A stretch of DNA of 64,000 bases from Bauldia litoralis (lineage in GTDB: Bacteria; Pseudomonadota; Alphaproteobacteria; Rhizobiales; Kaistiaceae): NCBI GenBank assembly GCA_945882315.1, contig CAMCWB010000005.1, positions 30,006 to 94,005 of the forward strand, in the 5' to 3' direction. Of the stretch, positions 60,812 to 64,000 are shown in pieces. Position numbers and translations under genes: made by a program. Every line of letters begins with the position of its first letter. Position 1 is the stretch's first letter. The notes under the pieces were generated by a model. It had not been told where the DNA came from. It made no database searches and was given only the letters and a program-made list of their open reading frames with translations.

Positions 60812-62140
60812 ATGACAGAGGCCACCGAAATCCTGGCGCTGAACCGCTTCGATCCGGCGAGCGCCAACCATCTTGCCCCGGAGATCGAAGCGCTGGTGGC
60901 GCGGCGCGCGGCGACCTTCGGCGCGTCCTCGGTCCTCGTCTATGAGGAACCCATCGACATGGTGCGCGCCGAGGGCGTCTTCATGTTCGATTCCGCCGGC
61001 CGCCGCTATCTCGACGTCTACAACAACGTGCCCTCGGTCGGGCATTGCCATCCGCGCGTCGTCGCCGCCATCGCGGAGCAGGCGGCGAAGCTCAACACCA
61101 ACACGCGCTATCTTTACGAGATCGTTCACCGCTATGCTGAACGGCTGCTGGCGACCTTTCCGGCCGGCCTGTCGAACGTCGTCTTCACCTGCACCGGCAG
61201 CGAGAGCAACGACTTGGCGCTGCGGCTCGCCAAAAGCTTTTCCGGCGGCGACGGCTTCATCGTCACGGCGACCGCCTATCACGGCAACACGGCGGCAGTC
61301 ACCGATGTGTCGCCCTCCTCCTTCAAGTCGCGGATCGTGCCGCCGCATGTCCGCGCCATTCCGGCGCCCGACCTTTATTCGGAGCCGGTGACCGATCCCG
61401 GCGCGCATTTCGCGGCGAATGTCCGAAGCGCCATCGCCGATCTGGAAAAGAGCGGCCACCGCCTTGCCGGGCTGCTAGTCGACTCGATCTTTTCCAGCGA
61501 CGGCGTCCATGCCGATCCGCCGGGCTTCCTCAAACCGGCAGTCGAGGCCGTGCATGAAGCCGGCGGTGTTTTCATCTCCGACGAGGTCCAGCCCGGCTTC
61601 GGCCGTTCGGGCATGATGTGGGGCTTCGAGCGGCACGGAATCGTCCCCGACATCGTCACGCTCGGCAAGCCGATGGGCAACGGCTTTCCGATGGGTGGCG
61701 TCGTCACGCGGCCGGACATCCTGACGCGCTTCTGCGAGGAGACGGCTTATTTCAACACATTCGGCGGCAACCCGGTCGCAGCCGCTGCCGGCCTCGCCGT
61801 GCTCGACGTGATCGCCGAGGAAGGGCTGATCGCCAATGCCGCGCATACCGGCGATTATCTGCGGCGCGGCCTTCGCGAGATGTCGAACCGCTATCCGGCG
61901 ATCGGCGACGTGCGCGGCGCCGGGCTTTTCACCGGACTCGAATTCAGCCTGCCGGAAAGCCGTGCGCCGGACGCGGCAACGGCCAAATATGCGATCAACG
62001 CGCTGAAGGATCGCGGCGTGCTGATCGGCGCCGCCGGCGCCTATGCCAACACGCTGAAAATCCGGCCGCCGCTCTGCTTCTCGCGGGAAAATGCGGATAC
62101 GTTCCTGGACGCGATGGACGTCGTCCTCGCCGCGCACTGA
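60812..62140 (+). CDS. Class III PLP enzyme, phospho-lyase-like (AGXT2L-type)
   Basis: The 442-residue protein is a class III aminotransferase fold enzyme. PLP Lys is K286 (VTLGKPMGNGFPMGG) and the ring-binding Asp is D257 (FISDEVQPGFGRSG). The stretches YLDVYNNVPSVGHCHPRVV and LNTNTRYLYEIVHRYAERL closely match ethanolamine-phosphate and phosphohydroxylysine phospho-lyases rather than typical transaminases. With the adjacent APH kinase it could degrade an amino alcohol through a phosphorylated intermediate. A true aminotransferase role is still possible. Confidence 0.85.
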   Translation: MTEATEILALNRFDPASANHLAPEIEALVARRAATFGASSVLVYEEPIDMVRAEGVFMFDSAGRRYLDVYNNVPSVGHCHPRVVAAIAEQAAKLNTNTRYLYEIVHRYAERLLATFPAGLSNVVFTCTGSESNDLALRLAKSFSGGDGFIVTATAYHGNTAAVTDVSPSSFKSRIVPPHVRAIPAPDLYSEPVTDPGAHFAANVRSAIADLEKSGHRLAGLLVDSIFSSDGVHADPPGFLKPAVEAVHEAGGVFISDEVQPGFGRSGMMWGFERHGIVPDIVTLGKPMGNGFPMGGVVTRPDILTRFCEETAYFNTFGGNPVAAAAGLAVLDVIAEEGLIANAAHTGDYLRRGLREMSNRYPAIGDVRGAGLFTGLEFSLPESRAPDAATAKYAINALKDRGVLIGAAGAYANTLKIRPPLCFSRENADTFLDAMDVVLAAH

Positions 62141-62143
62141 CGC

Positions 62144-62341
62144 TACCCTCTCCCAGAGGGAGAGGGCTTCGAGCCTTAGGAGCGAAGCGAGTTAGGCGAG
62201 AAGGGTGAGGGGTTGAAGCCTCTCAGTATCGCTCGAACTGTTCGCTGCGGGAGCAAATAACACGCGCTTGAACCCCTCACCCCGGCCCGCTAAGTCGCTA
62301 TGCTCCTAAGCGCGCCGGCCCTCTCCCCATGGGAGAGGGTA
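62144..62341. repeat. 198-base MITE-like element with 12-bp inverted ends
   Basis: Ends TACCCTCTCCCA (62144-62155) and TGGGAGAGGGTA (62330-62341) are perfect inverted repeats. Longer subterminal arms are also inverted (GGTGAGGGGTT near 62207 against AACCCCTCACC near 62272; CTTAGGAGCG against CGCTATGCTCCTAAG). It has no ORF. It fills the convergent junction between the phospho-lyase-like and SDR genes and starts three bases after the former's stop. Confidence 0.75.
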
Positions 62342-62360
62342 AGCAGGCCCACCCTACAAT

Positions 62361-63134
62361 TCACCCCATCGCTTCCAGCGCCCCCAACGACTCCGGCAGT
62401 ACCTGGCCGCCGTCGATGACGATCGACTGGCCGGTGACGTAGCCGGCTTCCTCCGAGGCGAAATAGAGGGCCGCATTGGCGATGTCGTCGACGGAGCCGA
62501 GGCGCTTCATCGGGATCGAGGCTTCCATCTTGGCGATGTAGTCGGCGCCCAGCGCATCCATGCCTTCCGTGAAGATATTGCCGGGCATGACGGCGTTGAC
62601 CGTGATGTTCCACGGCGCGAGCTCGATCGCCGCGGTGCGCATGAAGCCGAGCTGGCCGGCCTTGCTCGCCCCGTAATGCGACCAGCCGGGGTAGCCGGTC
62701 ATCGGCCCTGTGATCGAGGAGGTCAGAATGATGCGGCCGGTCTTCTGCGCCTTCATGGCAGGCAGCACGGCGGTGACGCTGAGGAACGAGCCCTTGAGGT
62801 TGGTGGCGATGACGCGGTCGAACTCGGCCGCCGTCATGTCGCCGAGCTTCGCCGCCGGGAAGATGCCGGCATTGGCGCAGAGCACGTCGATGCTGCCGTA
62901 GCGGTCGAGCGCCGCCTGGGCCATCGCCTCGCTGGACTCCTGGTCGGCAACATCCGCCGTGAAGGCCGAGGCGTTGGAGCCGATCTCGGCGGCGACCTTT
63001 TCGGCCTCTTCAATATTGCGCGAGACGACGAGGACATTCAGCCTGGCCTTGCCGAAGCGCCGGGCGATGCCCCGGCCGATGCCCTTGCTGCCGCCGGTGA
63101 CGATGACCGTGCGGCCTTCCAGTGACTTCAGCAT
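62361..63134 (-). CDS. Short-chain dehydrogenase/reductase
   Basis: The 257-residue SDR has the NAD(P)-binding TGGSKGIGRGIARRFG near residue 14, NAGIF, a catalytic Ser (TSSITGP) and YGASKAG (Tyr, Lys), with an intact C-terminus GQSIVIDGGQVLPES. The coenzyme and substrate are not clear. ATG 63134 with GAGGGTGGAC upstream is preferred to the GTG at 63140. Confidence 0.9.
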   Translation of the reverse strand: MLKSLEGRTVIVTGGSKGIGRGIARRFGKARLNVLVVSRNIEEAEKVAAEIGSNASAFTADVADQESSEAMAQAALDRYGSIDVLCANAGIFPAAKLGDMTAAEFDRVIATNLKGSFLSVTAVLPAMKAQKTGRIILTSSITGPMTGYPGWSHYGASKAGQLGFMRTAAIELAPWNITVNAVMPGNIFTEGMDALGADYIAKMEASIPMKRLGSVDDIANAALYFASEEAGYVTGQSIVIDGGQVLPESLGALEAMG

Positions 63135-63206
63135 GTCCACCCTCGGTTTCGACGAATAGCTGACGGAAGGCGTTGCAGGGTTCGTGCCGCCACCGGCGAC
63201 GCCGCC

Positions 63207-63629
63207 TCAGCGCTTGGTGAGTTGTTCGCGAAGCCGCGCTTCCTGCTCGACAACGTCGGGCGTCAGCGCCTCGCCGAAATCGGCGGCTTCGTAGAACGGC
63301 CGGATCTCGATCTCGCTCGGCCCGGGCATCGGGTTGGGGCAGCGCTTCACCCATGCGAGCGCCTCGTCCATGTCCTTGACCTGCCAGACCCAGTAGCCGG
63401 CGATCAGTTCCTTGGTCTCGGTGAAAGGCCCGTCGATGACGCTTCGCTTCTTCCCGTCGAAGGCGACGCGCTTGCCCTGCGAGGATGGCTTCAGTCCGTC
63501 GCCGTCGAGCATGATCCCGGCCTTGACCAGCTCCTCGTTGAAGTTGCCCATGGCCCTGAACTCCTCGGCGGTCGGCAGGATGCCCGTCTCGCTGTCCTTG
63601 GTCGCCTTCACGATCACCATCACACGCAT
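63207..63629 (-). CDS. YCII-related (DGPF-domain) protein
   Basis: The 140-residue protein has the family-defining VIDGPFTETKELIAGYWVW and an N-terminal MRVMVIVKATKDSETG. These small alpha/beta proteins have no firm biochemical role and often neighbour ECF sigma factors, none of which is here. ATG 63629 is preferred because GGAGACGAGACA precedes it; a longer frame is not conserved. It follows the SDR gene by 72 bases upstream on the same strand. Confidence 0.87.
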   Translation of the reverse strand: MRVMVIVKATKDSETGILPTAEEFRAMGNFNEELVKAGIMLDGDGLKPSSQGKRVAFDGKKRSVIDGPFTETKELIAGYWVWQVKDMDEALAWVKRCPNPMPGPSEIEIRPFYEAADFGEALTPDVVEQEARLREQLTKR

Positions 63630-63876
63630 TGTCTCGTCTCCTTGCTTGGCAGGGGCCGCGATGGCCTCCATGCCTTGACGACGAAGGACGGGGAGCCGGA
63701 TCGACATCTCCGGCGGATTTTTTCGCCCGTCCCGGAAATATAGGCAATCCGCTGACCATTATTGCGGCAGGGCAGCAAGGCCCGCTGCCTAGCCCTCCGG
63801 CATCGGGAAACGGCGGAGCGCCAGGCCTCGCCCGACCGCGACTGGCACGTTCTAAGGACACTCGCAGCGATAACCG

Positions 63877-64000
63877 CTACGGTTCTTTGGGGATACGGGG
63901 CTTGATCGCATAGTTCCAGTCGGGATGGAACGCGTCGCCCACGATGTCGAGAAGCTTCATCTCGGCTTTCTTGATTCGGATGCCCTTCTGGTAGGTGCGC
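63877..64000 (-). CDS. C-terminal part of a probable ISAzo13-family transposase (partial)
   Basis: The minus strand from the right window edge encodes RTYQKGIRIKKAEMKLLDIV, then GDAFHPDWNYAIKPRIPKEP and a TAG at 63877-63879. The YxKGIxI...EM...FHPDWNY pattern resembles the C-terminal end of ISAzo13 (Rhodopirellula-type) transposases. The gene extends beyond the window, so completeness is unknown. The 247-base gap to the YCII gene shows no other gene. Confidence 0.5.
   Translation of the reverse strand, partial: RTYQKGIRIKKAEMKLLDIVGDAFHPDWNYAIKPRIPKEP

Noticed and set aside
63841..63880. Terminal inverted repeat of the insertion sequence at the right edge
   Set aside because: Only one end is in the window, so an inverted repeat or target duplication cannot be recognised.

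Overview
This window looks like a chromosomal segment of a GC-rich alphaproteobacterium of the order Hyphomicrobiales (Rhizobiales). The indicators are a PodJ-type polar organizer, a class I lysyl-tRNA synthetase, an Rsm22-type methyltransferase, TadE/TadG pilus proteins, an HWE-family histidine kinase behind an EcfG-type promoter, several tripartite tricarboxylate transporters (TTT) and RIME-like mosaic repeats. I cannot name a genus. No rRNA, tRNA, CRISPR array or prophage was seen.

Layout. 1-5.7 kb: end of an unknown gene, a TIGR02186/TauE sulfite-exporter pair and a very large podJ-like gene, all but the first on the minus strand. 5.9-12.1 kb: a fatty-acid beta-oxidation cluster (acyl-CoA dehydrogenase, thiolase, FadB-type fusion) interrupted by an AT-richer ORF whose product has ACP-like fragments around two membrane helices. 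12.5-17 kb: an S24 repressor-like gene coupled to a thermonuclease, then a first tctCBA set whose tctA carries a one-base deletion. 17-20.6 kb: rsm22 and lysS, separated and flanked by RIME-like repeats, and a terB gene broken by one stop codon. 20.7-25.7 kb: a periplasmic binding protein, tadG with two tadE genes, and a TIM-barrel isomerase. 25.7-28.5 kb: csoR and a CopA-type ATPase diverging from a CsoR-type operator. 28.6-33.3 kb: M29 aminopeptidase, flavin reductase, a duplicated cupin and a TPP enzyme. 33.5-35.4 kb: HWE kinase and receiver protein. 35.6-38.6 kb: type I secretion adaptor and ABC exporter. 38.8-45 kb: tamB and tamA. 45.3-54.5 kb: a long minus-strand cluster with two TTT systems, a cupin and an LVIVD propeller protein, divergent from a LysR/GcvA regulator. 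54.6-57 kb: DUF4174, an L,D-transpeptidase, a tail-anchored sigma-1.1-like protein and a DUF2934-like small protein. 57-62 kb: a GMC oxidoreductase divergent from a peptidase/APH-kinase/class III phospho-lyase operon. 62-64 kb: SDR, YCII-family protein and the end of a probable ISAzo13-type transposase.

Themes. Palindromic repeats of several families fill nearly every convergent gene junction and in three cases form the stop codon of the adjacent gene. Three genes are broken by a single base change (tctA-1, tctC-3, terB). The most unusual items are the ACP-like membrane protein inside the beta-oxidation cluster, the membrane-anchored sigma-1.1 domain protein, the paired TTT operon, and the kinase/phospho-lyase operon.
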